64,000 nt of DNA. Origin: Polaribacter marinaquae. Its GTDB lineage: Bacteria; Bacteroidota; Bacteroidia; Flavobacteriales; Flavobacteriaceae. Positions 46,447-56,188 of the stretch are shown one piece after another. The stretch covers positions 709,501 through 773,500 of the forward strand of contig NZ_CP150496.1 of NCBI RefSeq assembly GCF_038019025.1, in the 5' to 3' direction. The notes beneath the pieces are model-generated. The model was not told the DNA's origin. It did not search any database and worked only from the letters and a program-made list of their open reading frames with translations. How positions within the stretch are numbered: the stretch's first letter is position 1; each line of letters starts with the position of its first letter. The position numbers and the translations under genes were made by a program.

Positions 46447-49400
46447 ATGATTCATTTCTTTGGAAACAAAAACAGTAAAGTATTCGCTGTTCAAACAACA
46501 AAAGAATTAACAACAGAAACAATTGCAAAATTGACTTGGCTTTTTGCCGATCAACCAAAAATAAATGAGGCATCAATAGATGCTTTTTTTGTTGGCCCTA
46601 GAGCTGCAATGATTACACCTTGGAGTACAAATGCAGTAGAAATCACTCAAAACATGGGTATTTCTGATATCATTAGAATTGAAGAATTTACAGCTATTTC
46701 AGAAGATTTTTCTGATTTTGATCCAATGATTTCAGAAAAATTTAAGAGCTTACATCAAGACTCATTTGCTATTGATATTCAACCAGAAGCAATTATAGAA
46801 ATTGATGATATTGCTGCTTATAACAATCAAGAAGGTTTGTCTTTAAGCGAAGAAGAGGTTGAATACCTTGAAGGTGTAGCAAAAAAAATAGATAGAAAAT
46901 TAACAGATTCTGAAGTATTTGGGTTTTCTCAAGTAAACTCGGAACACTGTCGTCATAAAATTTTTAACGGAACTTTTGTTATTGATGGAGAAGAAATGCC
47001 AACTTCTCTTTTTAAATTGATAAAAGAAACATCAAAGCAAAACCCTAATGACATTGTTTCTGCGTACAAAGACAATGTTGCTTTTATAAAAGGACCAAAA
47101 GTTGCACAGTTTGCTCCTAAAACAGCAGATAAACCCGATTTTTATCAAACACAGGATTTTGATTCTGTAATTTCATTAAAAGCAGAAACTCATAATTTCC
47201 CAACAACTGTAGAGCCTTTTAACGGTGCCGCTACTGGTTCTGGAGGAGAAATTAGAGATAGACTTGCCGGTGGTAAAGGTTCTTTACCTTTAGCAGGAAC
47301 AGCAGTTTATATGACTTCTTACTCGCGATTGGAAGAAAAAAGACCTTGGGAGCAAAAATTTGAAGCCAGAGATTGGCTATACCAAACTCCGATGGATATT
47401 TTAATAAAAGCTTCTAACGGAGCTTCGGATTTTGGAAACAAATTTGGGCAACCATTAATTACAGGTTCTGTTTTAACTTTCGAACATAAAGAAAATGCAG
47501 CTTCTAGTGATGCTGAGGCAAGAAGATTAGGTTTCGATAAAGTAATTATGCAAGCTGGCGGAATTGGTTACGGTAAAGCAGAACAAGCTTTAAAAGATAC
47601 ACCAAAAGATGGTGATGAAATTGTTATTCTTGGTGGTGAAAACTACAGAATAGGTATGGGTGGTGCTGCAGTTTCGTCTGCAGATACTGGAGAATTTGCG
47701 TCAGGAATTGAATTAAATGCTGTACAAAGATCGAACCCAGAAATGCAAAAACGTGCTGCTAATGCAGTTAGAGGTATGGTAGAAAGTGATGAAAACTTTA
47801 TTGTTTCAATTCACGATCATGGTGCTGGCGGACATTTAAATTGTTTATCAGAATTGGTAGAAGATACTGGTGGTAAAATCGATTTAGATAAATTACCTGT
47901 TGGTGACCCTACTTTATCTGCAAAAGAAATTATTGGTAACGAATCTCAAGAAAGAATGGGATTGGTAATTGCTAAAAAACATACAGAGACACTTCAAAAA
48001 ATAGCAGAAAGAGAACGCTCGCCAATGTATACTGTTGGTGAAGTTACTGGTAATAATCGTTTTACTTTCGAATCTAAAACTACTGGCGAAAAACCAATGG
48101 ATTTAGCTTTAGAAGATATGTTTGGTTCTTCGCCAAAAACCATAATGACAGACAAAACTGTTATCAGAAAATATAAAAATCCTCGCTATAAAACTAAGAA
48201 TTTAAAAATCTATTTAGAGCAAGTTTTACAACTAGAAGCTGTTGCTTGTAAAGATTGGTTAACAAATAAAGTAGATAGATGTGTTGGAGGTAAAGTTGCC
48301 AAACAACAATGTGTTGGTCCGTTACAAATACCGTTAAACAACGTTGGTGTAATGGCTTTAGATTATAACGGTAAAGAAGGTGTAGCAACTTCTATTGGGC
48401 ACGCTCCTATTTCTGCATTAATTAATCCTGAGGCAGGAAGTAGAAATGCAATAACAGAATCATTAACAAATATTATTTGGGCGCCTTTAAAAGATAATTT
48501 AAGTTCAATTTCTTTATCTGCAAATTGGATGTGGCCTTGCAAAAACGAAGGCGAAGATGCTCGTTTATATAAAGCAGTTAAAGCTGTTTCTGAGTTTTCT
48601 GTAGATTTAGGTATCAACGTGCCAACTGGTAAAGATTCTTTATCAATGAAACAAAAATATCCTGATGGGGATGTAATTTCTCCGGGAACTGTTATTATTT
48701 CTGCTGCCGGAAACTGTAATGAAATTTCTAAAGTTGTAGAGCCTGTTTTAAAAGTTGATGGTGGAAATATTTATTACATCAATATTTCTCAAGACGAATA
48801 TAAATTAGGTGGAAGCTCTTTTAACCAAGCTTTAAATGCTATTGGTAACGAAACACCAGATGTTACAAATTCTTCTTATGTAAAAAAGACATTTAATGCA
48901 ATTCAGAATTTAATTAAAGCTGATAAAATTAAGGCAGGACACGATATTGCTTCTGGCGGATTTATAACAACTTTATTAGAGATGTGTTTTGCTGATGTAA
49001 ATTTAGGTGCAGACTTTGATATTTCTGTTTTAAACGAAGAAGATTCTATAAAAGTATTATTCTCTGAAAATGCCGGAATTGTATTTCAAGCAGATGTTTC
49101 AGTAGAAAAAGAATTAGAAGATAAAGGTATTGCGGTATTTAAAATTGGTACTGCAAATAACTCTGGTACTGTAAACATTAAAAATAATACAGATACATTT
49201 TCTTTTGATGTTGCAGAACTTAGAGATGTTTGGTACAAAACTTCTTTCTTATTAGATCAAAAACAAACTGCTAATAATTTAGCACAAGATAGATTTGATA
49301 ATTATAAAAAACAGCCTTTAACATATAAATTTCCAAAAAACTTTACAGGTAAATTACCTAAAATTGAAACTGAGAAACCAAAAGCTGCAATTATTAGAGA

Positions 49401-50124
49401 AAAAGGATCTAACTCAGAACGTGAAATGGCGAATGCTATGTATTTAGCTGGTTTTGATGTAAAAGATGTACACATGACAGATTTAATTTCTGGTCGTGAA
49501 ACTCTTGAAGACATTCAATTTATTGGTGCTGTTGGTGGTTTTTCTAATTCTGATGTTTTAGGATCTGCAAAAGGTTGGGCAGGTGCTTTTAAATATAACG
49601 AAAAAGCAAATACAGCTTTAAAAAACTTCTTTAAACGAGAAGATACTTTATCTGTTGGTATTTGTAATGGTGCACAATTATGGATGGAGTTAGACTTAAT
49701 TAATCCAGAACATAAAGTTCATGGAAAATTGGTACACAACGATTCTAAAAAACACGAAAGCTCATTTACATCAGTAAAAGTTCAAGAAAACAATTCTGTA
49801 ATGTTATCATCTTTAGCAGGTACAGAGTTAGGGGTTTGGATTTCTCATGGTGAAGGTAAATTTAGCTTACCAGAAACTGAAAATAATTATCATATTGTTG
49901 CTAAATATGGTTACGAGGGTTACCCAAATAACCCAAATGGTTCTGATTTTAATACAGCAATGATGTGTGATAAAACTGGTAGACATTTAGTAACAATGCC
50001 ACATATAGAACGCTCTACTTTTCAATGGAATTGGGCAAATTATCCTGCGGATAGAAAAGATGAAGTTACACCTTGGCTACAAGCTTTTGTAAATGCAAAA
50101 GACTGGATAATCAATAAAAAATAA
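46447..50124 (+). CDS. purL: Phosphoribosylformylglycinamidine synthase, large form
   Basis: Fourth step of purine synthesis: converts FGAR, ATP and glutamine to FGAM. 1225 residues, the single-chain form. The N-terminal PurS-like region is followed by two AIR-synthase-like domains (NSEHCRHKIF, KAETHNFPTTVEPFNGAATGSGGEIRD, GRERxx-like segments) and a C-terminal class I glutamine amidotransferase with the nucleophile in VGICNGAQLW and the SHGEGKF His region. All halves look intact. Unlinked to other pur genes here. Confidence 0.96.
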   Translation: MIHFFGNKNSKVFAVQTTKELTTETIAKLTWLFADQPKINEASIDAFFVGPRAAMITPWSTNAVEITQNMGISDIIRIEEFTAISEDFSDFDPMISEKFKSLHQDSFAIDIQPEAIIEIDDIAAYNNQEGLSLSEEEVEYLEGVAKKIDRKLTDSEVFGFSQVNSEHCRHKIFNGTFVIDGEEMPTSLFKLIKETSKQNPNDIVSAYKDNVAFIKGPKVAQFAPKTADKPDFYQTQDFDSVISLKAETHNFPTTVEPFNGAATGSGGEIRDRLAGGKGSLPLAGTAVYMTSYSRLEEKRPWEQKFEARDWLYQTPMDILIKASNGASDFGNKFGQPLITGSVLTFEHKENAASSDAEARRLGFDKVIMQAGGIGYGKAEQALKDTPKDGDEIVILGGENYRIGMGGAAVSSADTGEFASGIELNAVQRSNPEMQKRAANAVRGMVESDENFIVSIHDHGAGGHLNCLSELVEDTGGKIDLDKLPVGDPTLSAKEIIGNESQERMGLVIAKKHTETLQKIAERERSPMYTVGEVTGNNRFTFESKTTGEKPMDLALEDMFGSSPKTIMTDKTVIRKYKNPRYKTKNLKIYLEQVLQLEAVACKDWLTNKVDRCVGGKVAKQQCVGPLQIPLNNVGVMALDYNGKEGVATSIGHAPISALINPEAGSRNAITESLTNIIWAPLKDNLSSISLSANWMWPCKNEGEDARLYKAVKAVSEFSVDLGINVPTGKDSLSMKQKYPDGDVISPGTVIISAAGNCNEISKVVEPVLKVDGGNIYYINISQDEYKLGGSSFNQALNAIGNETPDVTNSSYVKKTFNAIQNLIKADKIKAGHDIASGGFITTLLEMCFADVNLGADFDISVLNEEDSIKVLFSENAGIVFQADVSVEKELEDKGIAVFKIGTANNSGTVNIKNNTDTFSFDVAELRDVWYKTSFLLDQKQTANNLAQDRFDNYKKQPLTYKFPKNFTGKLPKIETEKPKAAIIREKGSNSEREMANAMYLAGFDVKDVHMTDLISGRETLEDIQFIGAVGGFSNSDVLGSAKGWAGAFKYNEKANTALKNFFKREDTLSVGICNGAQLWMELDLINPEHKVHGKLVHNDSKKHESSFTSVKVQENNSVMLSSLAGTELGVWISHGEGKFSLPETENNYHIVAKYGYEGYPNNPNGSDFNTAMMCDKTGRHLVTMPHIERSTFQWNWANYPADRKDEVTPWLQAFVNAKDWIINKK

Positions 50125-50181
50125 ATTAAAAATAGCTTTATAGGATTTTTTTTTTATTTTTAAAATTATAATTAAAATTCT

Positions 50182-51009
50182 ATGAAGCTAACTTATTTTG
50201 ATGTTACAAAAACTTCTCATTTAATCCAGGAGTTTTTTTTAATTGATTATCAAAAAAAAGACGTACCGTTAGAAGCTATAATTCCGCCTTTAAACTTTTC
50301 TGGTTTAGCCTATTTTTATAGTAAAGGTCAAAGAATATCTCTTGCAAAAGAAGTTACAGATTTACATAAGCTTAGTGTTTATGGGCAATTTAGCAAATCT
50401 TATAAATTTAATTTATACAAAGAAGGTATTGTTTGCGGTATGAATTTTAAAGCAACATCTTTACACAAATTAACCAATATCGATGCTTCATCAATAACTA
50501 ATAAATACAAGTGCTTTCATAAAATAAACCAAGTTATAACTTCAGAACTTGAAAACATTTTTTTAAAAGGAAAAGATGAATATCACCAAGTATTCGATAA
50601 ACTAGAAGATTATATTCTAACCTTACCTTTAACAGAAAATAAAAATACTTTAATTATAGATGATCTTGTAAAAAAAATTCATCTTAAAGAAGGAATGATT
50701 TCTGTCAATGAAATTTTAGAAGACTTACCCTTTGGTCAAAAAACTTTAGAAACCAATTTTAAAAAAACAGTAGGCTTAACACCTTCTAAATATATTAGAA
50801 TTCATAGATTTAAGAAATTAATGAAAGAATATGAAGGAAAAAAAATTGACCTGAAGGACCTAATTTATATGTATGATTATTACGATGAATCTCACTTTGC
50901 CAAAGATTTTAAATCGTTTACGTCAAAATCTTTAAAAGACTATTTTAAAGACGAATTCTTATTAATAAAAGAGATTTTTAGAAATACCAAGTACGATTAT
51001 TTACATTAA
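50182..51009 (+). CDS. AraC family transcriptional regulator
   Basis: 275-residue regulator with a C-terminal AraC/XylS double helix-turn-helix (about 175-265: MISVNEILEDLPFGQKTLETNF, GLTPSKYIRIHRFKKLMKEY and YDYYDESHFAKDFKSFT). The N-terminal 150 residues do not match a sensor domain I know; the region resembles DUF6597-type N-termini seen in flavobacterial AraC proteins, but this is uncertain. It lies between purL and a pentapeptide-like gene and ends at a strong terminator. Regulated genes unknown. Confidence 0.88.
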   Translation: MKLTYFDVTKTSHLIQEFFLIDYQKKDVPLEAIIPPLNFSGLAYFYSKGQRISLAKEVTDLHKLSVYGQFSKSYKFNLYKEGIVCGMNFKATSLHKLTNIDASSITNKYKCFHKINQVITSELENIFLKGKDEYHQVFDKLEDYILTLPLTENKNTLIIDDLVKKIHLKEGMISVNEILEDLPFGQKTLETNFKKTVGLTPSKYIRIHRFKKLMKEYEGKKIDLKDLIYMYDYYDESHFAKDFKSFTSKSLKDYFKDEFLLIKEIFRNTKYDYLH

Positions 51010-51119
51010 ATCCACAGTTACTCTTTGTATATTTATATTAGATTTTCATCAATGGATATTGGGGGGCTGATATTTATATATAATGATGTAAAATTTATTT
51101 TAGTATTTTAGTTTTAGGC

Positions 51120-51148
51120 AAAAGACCGAGATGTATTCTCGGTCTTTT
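51120..51148 (+). terminator. Intrinsic terminator upstream of the pentapeptide-like gene
   Basis: AAAAGACCGAGA (51120-51131) pairs with TCTCGGTCTTTT (51137-51148). It lies 110 bases beyond the AraC stop, with an unusual G-run (51061-51066) between them. Confidence 0.85.
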
Positions 51149-51220
51149 AATTTTTAAAAAAGAAAGTGTCACAAATCAGGTTTTACAAAGTCATTATATA
51201 AAACACTAAAACTTTATAAC

Positions 51221-52018
51221 ATGAAAAAAATAATTACTCTATTAATCTTAACGATTTGTATAAACAATTCTATTTTTTCTCAAAAGAAAATAGAGGCATC
51301 AACTATTTTAAATGATATAAAAAATGGCAAAAATATCTCAATCGAAAATGCAACAATCATAGGAGTTCTAGATTTAACATTTATGGATGATGCTTTAAAA
51401 AATGTACCAAAAAAGAAAAAAAGCAGTTGGTTTAACTGGAGCTCTAATAACAACAGTAATACCAACGAAATCAAAAAACTAATTAGCGTAAAAATTTCTT
51501 TTAAAAACTGCACTTTTAAAAATGATGTTTTGGCTTACATACCTACAGAAGAATCTGGTTATACTTTTACAGCAAGTTTTGAAGAAGAAGTAATTTTTAA
51601 AAACTGTGAATTTACTAGAAAAGCAATGTTTAAATATTCTGATTTTTACAAAGATTCAGATTTTTCATACTCAACTTTTAATGATGATAACACTTTTAAA
51701 TATGCTAAATTCCTTCAAAAAAGCAACTTTTATAAAACCAAGTTTAATGAAGTTGCAACATTTAAGTATGCTAAATTTAGTGAAAATGTAAGTTTTGCAA
51801 ATGCAATATTTAAGGATACCGCTACATTTAAATATACACAATTTAAAAACGGAGTTTCATTTAGCAACACTCAATTTAAGGAGGATCTTAATATAAAATA
51901 CATGAATGTTTCTGGTGGTTTTGATATTACAGGGATGGATGTTAATTATGAAATCGACTCTAAATACACCAAAATAAACGGTAAAAACTTCAATAAATAT
52001 TTAATAAATAATAAATAG
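51221..52018 (+). CDS. Secreted pentapeptide-repeat-like protein
   Basis: 265 residues with a signal peptide (MKKIITLLILTICINNSIFSQ). From about 85 on it is built of repeated five-residue units with Phe at the centre (TFKYAKF, NFYKTKF, TFKYAKF, SFANAIF, TFKYTQF, SFSNTQF), the pattern of the right-handed quadrilateral beta helix of pentapeptide repeat proteins, although Lys/Tyr replace the usual A(D/N)LxX bias. The exported location makes a topoisomerase-mimic role unlikely. Function unknown. The unit F-K-Y-A-K-F recurs with high DNA similarity, so internal duplication is likely. Confidence 0.82.
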   Translation: MKKIITLLILTICINNSIFSQKKIEASTILNDIKNGKNISIENATIIGVLDLTFMDDALKNVPKKKKSSWFNWSSNNNSNTNEIKKLISVKISFKNCTFKNDVLAYIPTEESGYTFTASFEEEVIFKNCEFTRKAMFKYSDFYKDSDFSYSTFNDDNTFKYAKFLQKSNFYKTKFNEVATFKYAKFSENVSFANAIFKDTATFKYTQFKNGVSFSNTQFKEDLNIKYMNVSGGFDITGMDVNYEIDSKYTKINGKNFNKYLINNK

Positions 52019-52385
52019 GTATTTATACGTATATGCAGTTTTTTAAATCTTTGTAAATTGCAGTATAATGGAAAAACGGTTAGATTAGGGGCTGACCAAA
52101 ACCAATTAAACCTAGCTTTTTAATCAAAAAGCTAGGTTTTTCAATTTTAGAATAAATCATATATTTTAAGAATTTTTAATTTTATTAAAACGCAAACTTT
52201 TAAAAATTAAGCAGTTAAATGCAATAATAATTTAAACCTTAATTGTCAAAAAAAACGCATTAATTATATATTATCAAAAATAATAATAGACTAAAAATAA
52301 AGATTTAATAATTTATAATCTCTTAAAATAAGTATTTGCTAAATAGCTGTAATTTCCCTAATTTGCATTTTACAAAATAGAACTT
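52019..52385. other. Non-coding region; possible small RNA ending at a terminator
   Basis: 367 bases without a gene. The first third holds TTGTAAATTGCAGTATAATG (52051-52070), then a stem CGGTTAG-ATTAGGGG-CTGACC (52077-52097) and a strong terminator (52108-52139), which could delimit a short RNA of about 80 bases. The remaining 240 bases are very A/T-rich and presumably hold the promoter of the acyl-CoA ligase; TAATTTG at 52362-52368 is close to, but not, the -7 consensus. Confidence 0.45.
52108..52139 (+). terminator. Intrinsic terminator in the gap after the pentapeptide-like gene
   Basis: AAACCTAGCTTTTT (52108-52121) pairs with AAAAAGCTAGGTTT (52126-52139), followed by T's. Confidence 0.85.
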
Positions 52386-54161
52386 ATGCCGATAGAAATT
52401 ACCAGGTTATTTGACATCCCTTATTATCAATTAGAAACGTATAATTTAAATAAATCGTTATCAACTAAATTGAATGATAAATGGGTAAGTACTTCGACCA
52501 AAGAATATGTAGAAAAAGCAAACCAATTAAGTAGAGGATTATTAAAATTAGGTGTTCAACCTAACGATAAAATTGCAGTTATATCATCAAACAATAGAAC
52601 AGAATGGAATATTTGTGATATTGGTGTTTTACAAACTGGTGCACAAAATGTACCAATTTATCCAACAATTAGTAAAGAAGATTATGAATATGTTTTAAAT
52701 CATTCTGAAGCTATTTATTGCTTTGTTTCTGATGAAGAAGTTTTAGAAAAGCTTAACCAGATTAAAGGAAATACAAAGTTAAAAGGTATTTTTACTTTTG
52801 ATGATATTGCTTCAGAAAAATCTTGGAAAGATGTTTTAGAATTAGGAAAAGATACTGCAAATCAAGATGAAGTTGAACAAAGAAAAAAAGCTGTAAAACC
52901 AACAGATTTAGCAACACTTATTTATACATCTGGTACAACAGGTAGACCTAAAGGTGTAATGCTTTCTCATGACAATATTGTTTCTAATGTTTTGGCCGCT
53001 AAAGAGCGTGTTCCTTTAGACGATGGTAAAGATTTAGGGTTAAGCTTTTTACCTGTTTGTCATATTTTTGAAAGAATGATTTTGTATCTATACCAATATT
53101 GTGGTGTATCTATTTATTTTGCAGAATCAATAGAAAAATTATCTGAAAACGCTCAAGAAATTAAACCAAACGTAATGACTGCGGTGCCTCGTTTGTACGA
53201 GAAAATTTACGATAAAATTATTTTAAAAGGAGAAGCTCTTTCTGGAATTAAAAAAGGACTTTTCTTTTGGGCTGTTAACTTAGGGCTAAAGTTCGAGCCT
53301 AATGGTGCAAATGGCTGGTGGTACGAAAAACAACTAAGTTTAGCTAGAAAACTAATATTTTCTAAATGGCAAGAAGCTTTGGGTGGAAATTTAAAAATTA
53401 TGGTTTCTGGTAGTGCAGCATTGCAACCAAGATTAACTAGAGTTTTTGCTGCTGCAGGCATGCCAATTATGGAGGGTTACGGGTTAACTGAAACTTCTCC
53501 TGTAATTTCTGTAAACGACCAAAAAAACGAAGGTTTTAAAATCGGCACTGTTGGTAAAACGATAAGTAAGGTTGAAGTTAAAATTGCTGAAAACGGAGAG
53601 ATTTTAGTAAAAGGACCAAATGTAATGTTGGGTTATTACAAAGACCCTAAAAAAACATCTGAAGTTTTAAAAGATGGTTATTTTCATACAGGTGATAAAG
53701 GTGAATTTGATAAAGAAGGCTTCTTAAAAATTACCGGAAGAACTAAAGAAATGTTTAAAACCTCTGGTGGTAAATATGTAGTACCACCATTATTAGAAGG
53801 AGAATTAAAACAATCTTTATTTATAGAACAAATAATGGTTATTGGTGAAGGTGAGAAAATGCCGGCAGCAATTATTCAACCAAATTTTGAATTTATTAAA
53901 GATTGGATTGATAAAAAAGGTTTATCAATTGGAAAAACGAACGAAGAAATTATCAGTTCTGAAATAGTGATTAATAGAATTCAAAGAGAAGTAGATAAAT
54001 GTAACGAACAATTTGGTAAATGGGAACGTATTAAACGTTTTGAACTTACTAAAGATGTTTGGTCTATTGATGGCGGTCATTTAACACCTACAATGAAAAT
54101 GAAAAGAGCTATAATTAAAGATATTTACAAAGATTTATACGAAAAAATATATAGACCTTAA
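52386..54161 (+). CDS. Long-chain fatty acid-CoA ligase (AMP-forming)
   Basis: 591-residue acyl-CoA synthetase of the long-chain type: activates a fatty acid with ATP, then CoA. Motifs: LIYTSGTTGRPKGVMLSHDN (AMP-binding P-loop), MEGYGLTETSPVISVN, the YFHTGDKGEFDKEGFLKITGR hinge region, and KMKRAIIKD near the end with the C-terminal lysine in LTPTMKMKR. Membrane-associated, feeds beta-oxidation or phospholipid synthesis. Monocistronic between noncoding DNA and a terminator. Confidence 0.93.
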   Translation: MPIEITRLFDIPYYQLETYNLNKSLSTKLNDKWVSTSTKEYVEKANQLSRGLLKLGVQPNDKIAVISSNNRTEWNICDIGVLQTGAQNVPIYPTISKEDYEYVLNHSEAIYCFVSDEEVLEKLNQIKGNTKLKGIFTFDDIASEKSWKDVLELGKDTANQDEVEQRKKAVKPTDLATLIYTSGTTGRPKGVMLSHDNIVSNVLAAKERVPLDDGKDLGLSFLPVCHIFERMILYLYQYCGVSIYFAESIEKLSENAQEIKPNVMTAVPRLYEKIYDKIILKGEALSGIKKGLFFWAVNLGLKFEPNGANGWWYEKQLSLARKLIFSKWQEALGGNLKIMVSGSAALQPRLTRVFAAAGMPIMEGYGLTETSPVISVNDQKNEGFKIGTVGKTISKVEVKIAENGEILVKGPNVMLGYYKDPKKTSEVLKDGYFHTGDKGEFDKEGFLKITGRTKEMFKTSGGKYVVPPLLEGELKQSLFIEQIMVIGEGEKMPAAIIQPNFEFIKDWIDKKGLSIGKTNEEIISSEIVINRIQREVDKCNEQFGKWERIKRFELTKDVWSIDGGHLTPTMKMKRAIIKDIYKDLYEKIYRP

Positions 54162-54167
54162 AAAAAG

Positions 54168-54191
54168 AAAACCGAGCTAATGCTCGGTTTT
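54168..54191. terminator. Bidirectional terminator after the acyl-CoA ligase gene
   Basis: AAAACCGAGC (54168-54177) pairs with GCTCGGTTTT (54182-54191) over a TAAT loop, flanked by A and T runs. Confidence 0.85.
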
Positions 54192-54205
54192 TTTATTTTA
54201 ATTTT

Positions 54206-54658
54206 TTAAACTCCGAATTGAGTTAAATGATGATCTAAATGTTTGTAAAAGGAATTATTCCATTCTTGTGAAGTTAATGCACCAAAAGAATGAGATTCTT
54301 TACCCTCAAAATGTTTAGCGCCCAATTCTTGGGTTTGATTGATATAATTTATCAATCTTGTTTTTTCTAGCTCAAAATCTTTTTCTTCAACAATTATAAA
54401 TTGAGGAGCTGTTTTTCCGTTTTTACTATAAGGTTTAGTAGAAACAACTGCATTTTTAACAAACAATTTCAGCATAAACTTCATAAAAGCATTTGGCTTA
54501 GGATGTTTATCGGTATACACCATTTCATAAGTAACATTGCAATGTGCCAACATTTGCGAAACAGACATTTTACCCCAATGTGGTTGGCTAGATGTTGTTA
54601 ATTTATCGATTCTAGCAATAACCTGATTACTAACCTCTTTTTCAAAAATATTTTTCAT
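54206..54658 (-). CDS. DUF1569 (DinB-like) protein
   Basis: 150-residue four-helix protein with the DUF1569 pattern: QPHWGKMSVSQMLAHCNVTYEM and HSFGALTSQEWNNSFYKHLDHHLTQFG. The conserved His residues (HCN, HLDHHL) are the likely metal ligands of the DinB/YfiT-like fold; activity unknown, possibly thiol transfer or hydrolysis. It begins 13 bases after the holA stop, so is probably in the same minus-strand transcript. Confidence 0.87.
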   Translation of the reverse strand: MKNIFEKEVSNQVIARIDKLTTSSQPHWGKMSVSQMLAHCNVTYEMVYTDKHPKPNAFMKFMLKLFVKNAVVSTKPYSKNGKTAPQFIIVEEKDFELEKTRLINYINQTQELGAKHFEGKESHSFGALTSQEWNNSFYKHLDHHLTQFGV

Positions 54659-54671
54659 TTTAATTTATATT

Positions 54672-55673
54672 TTAATGTAAAATTTTAAATAACAATTCTT
54701 TTAAAATATCATGACTTGGTTGATTTGCTCCTACTCCTTTACTTTTAACATCTGCCTCTCTTAACATAGCAATAACCTGTGCTACTTTTCGCATTGGATA
54801 ATTTCTAGCTGCCAAAAAATACTCATCTACAAAATACGGATTAACGCCGATTGCTTTTGCCACAGAGTTTTTTGATTTATCTTTTAAACCATGAAAAGAA
54901 AGTAGTTGCGTAAAAAAACCGTTTAATAAAGATATAGTCATTATTAAAGGATTACTTTTTGGATTTTCTGCAAAATAATTAATAATTCGATTTGCTTTTA
55001 CAATATTCTTCTCTCCTACTGCTTTCCTTAACTCAAAATTATTAAAGTCTTTAGAAATACCTATATTTTCTTCGATATGCTTATCGTTAATAATTGTTGC
55101 CTCTGGTAGTACAAGCATTAATTTTTCTAATTCATTAGAAATTTTACTTAAGTCAGTACCTAAAAACTCAACTAACATTAAAGCTGCTTTTGGTTCTATT
55201 TGGTATTTTTTACCGCTTAAAACTCTACGAATCCAATCTGAAACTTGATTTTCATACAATTTTTTACTCTCGAAAATAACACCTGTTTTGGCAATCGCTT
55301 TATGTAATTTTTTACGTTTATCTAACTTTTTATATTTATAATTTAAAACTAAAACTGTTGTTGGTTGCGGATTTTCGGCATAAGAAACTAACTTTTCTAT
55401 ATTTCTACTTAAGTCTTGTGCTTCTTTAACTATTAAAACCTGTCTTTCTGCCATCATTGGGTAACGTTTAGCTGCAGAAACAATATCTTCTATACTTGCA
55501 TCTCTACCATACATTACTTGTTGATTAAAACCTTTTTCTGCTTCATCTAATACATGTTCTTCAATATAATCAGAAATCTTATCAATATAATATGGTTCTT
55601 CTCCCATTAAAAAATAAATGGGTTTTATAGTACCGCTTTTAATATCTGATACAATGGCTTTAACTTCGTTCAT
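54672..55673 (-). CDS. holA: DNA polymerase III subunit delta
   Basis: 333-residue clamp-loader subunit that opens the sliding clamp. The N-terminal IYFLMGEEPYYIDKISDYI is the delta signature, followed by an AAA+-like region without Walker A (as expected for delta), VLVLNYKYKKLDKRKKLHKAI, and a helical collar (NGFFTQLLSFHGLKDKS ... NYPMRKVAQVIAMLREAD). Normal length. The start codon directly follows the stop of the upstream P-loop kinase gene. Confidence 0.93.
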   Translation of the reverse strand: MNEVKAIVSDIKSGTIKPIYFLMGEEPYYIDKISDYIEEHVLDEAEKGFNQQVMYGRDASIEDIVSAAKRYPMMAERQVLIVKEAQDLSRNIEKLVSYAENPQPTTVLVLNYKYKKLDKRKKLHKAIAKTGVIFESKKLYENQVSDWIRRVLSGKKYQIEPKAALMLVEFLGTDLSKISNELEKLMLVLPEATIINDKHIEENIGISKDFNNFELRKAVGEKNIVKANRIINYFAENPKSNPLIMTISLLNGFFTQLLSFHGLKDKSKNSVAKAIGVNPYFVDEYFLAARNYPMRKVAQVIAMLREADVKSKGVGANQPSHDILKELLFKILH

Positions 55674-56162
55674 TTATTCTTTTATAATTATTGCATTTTG
55701 TAATTCCTCTTCTGTTGGCGTTTCAAACCAGTTTTCCATAAATTCAAAATTAGCCTCACTAACTTCAAATTCAAAAGTAAACCCTTTATTTAAGTTTCTT
55801 TTTAATACTCTTTCTTTTCTAATTTCTTTTGAAACATCTAAAAAATGAAGTTGAAGATTAATAGAATTATCGTTGGCGAATTTTCTATATTTTTCTCTGT
55901 GTAAAAACTTAGAAAGTCCTACATCTAAAATACTATCTACACCACTATTTTCTAACTGTAATATCAAATCTTCTATTATAATTTCTGCTCTGTCAATTCT
56001 TTCTAAAAACCAATCTAAACCATCTATATCTTTCTTATCAGGAAAAAATAAAACTTTATTCCATTTATCCAAAGTAAAAATAATACCAGAAGTTTCTTTT
56101 TTTAAATTACTTGCGTATGTAGATTTACCTGCGCCAGTATTACCAACTAATAAATGTATCAT
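55674..56162 (-). CDS. AAA/P-loop kinase-like ATPase
   Basis: 162-residue single-domain P-loop protein: Walker A GNTGAGKST (7-15) at the very N-terminus, SGIIFTLDKWNKVLFFPDK (substrate/Walker-B-like Asp), IEDLILQLENSGVDSILDVGL and a lid with RKERVLKRN. The layout is that of small predicted kinases (zeta-toxin/shikimate-kinase-like, AAA_33). Substrate unknown. It abuts holA without a gap, which makes holA expression depend on its transcript. Divergent from the HsdR-N gene by 26 bases. Confidence 0.83.
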   Translation of the reverse strand: MIHLLVGNTGAGKSTYASNLKKETSGIIFTLDKWNKVLFFPDKKDIDGLDWFLERIDRAEIIIEDLILQLENSGVDSILDVGLSKFLHREKYRKFANDNSINLQLHFLDVSKEIRKERVLKRNLNKGFTFEFEVSEANFEFMENWFETPTEEELQNAIIIKE

Positions 56163-56176
56163 AACTGTTTTTTAAT

Positions 56177-56184
56177 TACTTTTG
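56177..56184 (+). promoter_or_regulatory. -7 element almost touching the HsdR-N start codon
   Basis: TACTTTTG matches TAnnTTTG and ends four bases before the ATG at 56189, so the mRNA would be leaderless or have a leader of a few bases. Confidence 0.5.
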
Positions 56185-56188
56185 ACCG

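Noticed and set aside
51221..52018. Qnr-like gyrase-protecting pentapeptide protein
   Set aside because: It has a signal peptide and an unusual repeat composition, so a cytoplasmic gyrase target is unlikely.
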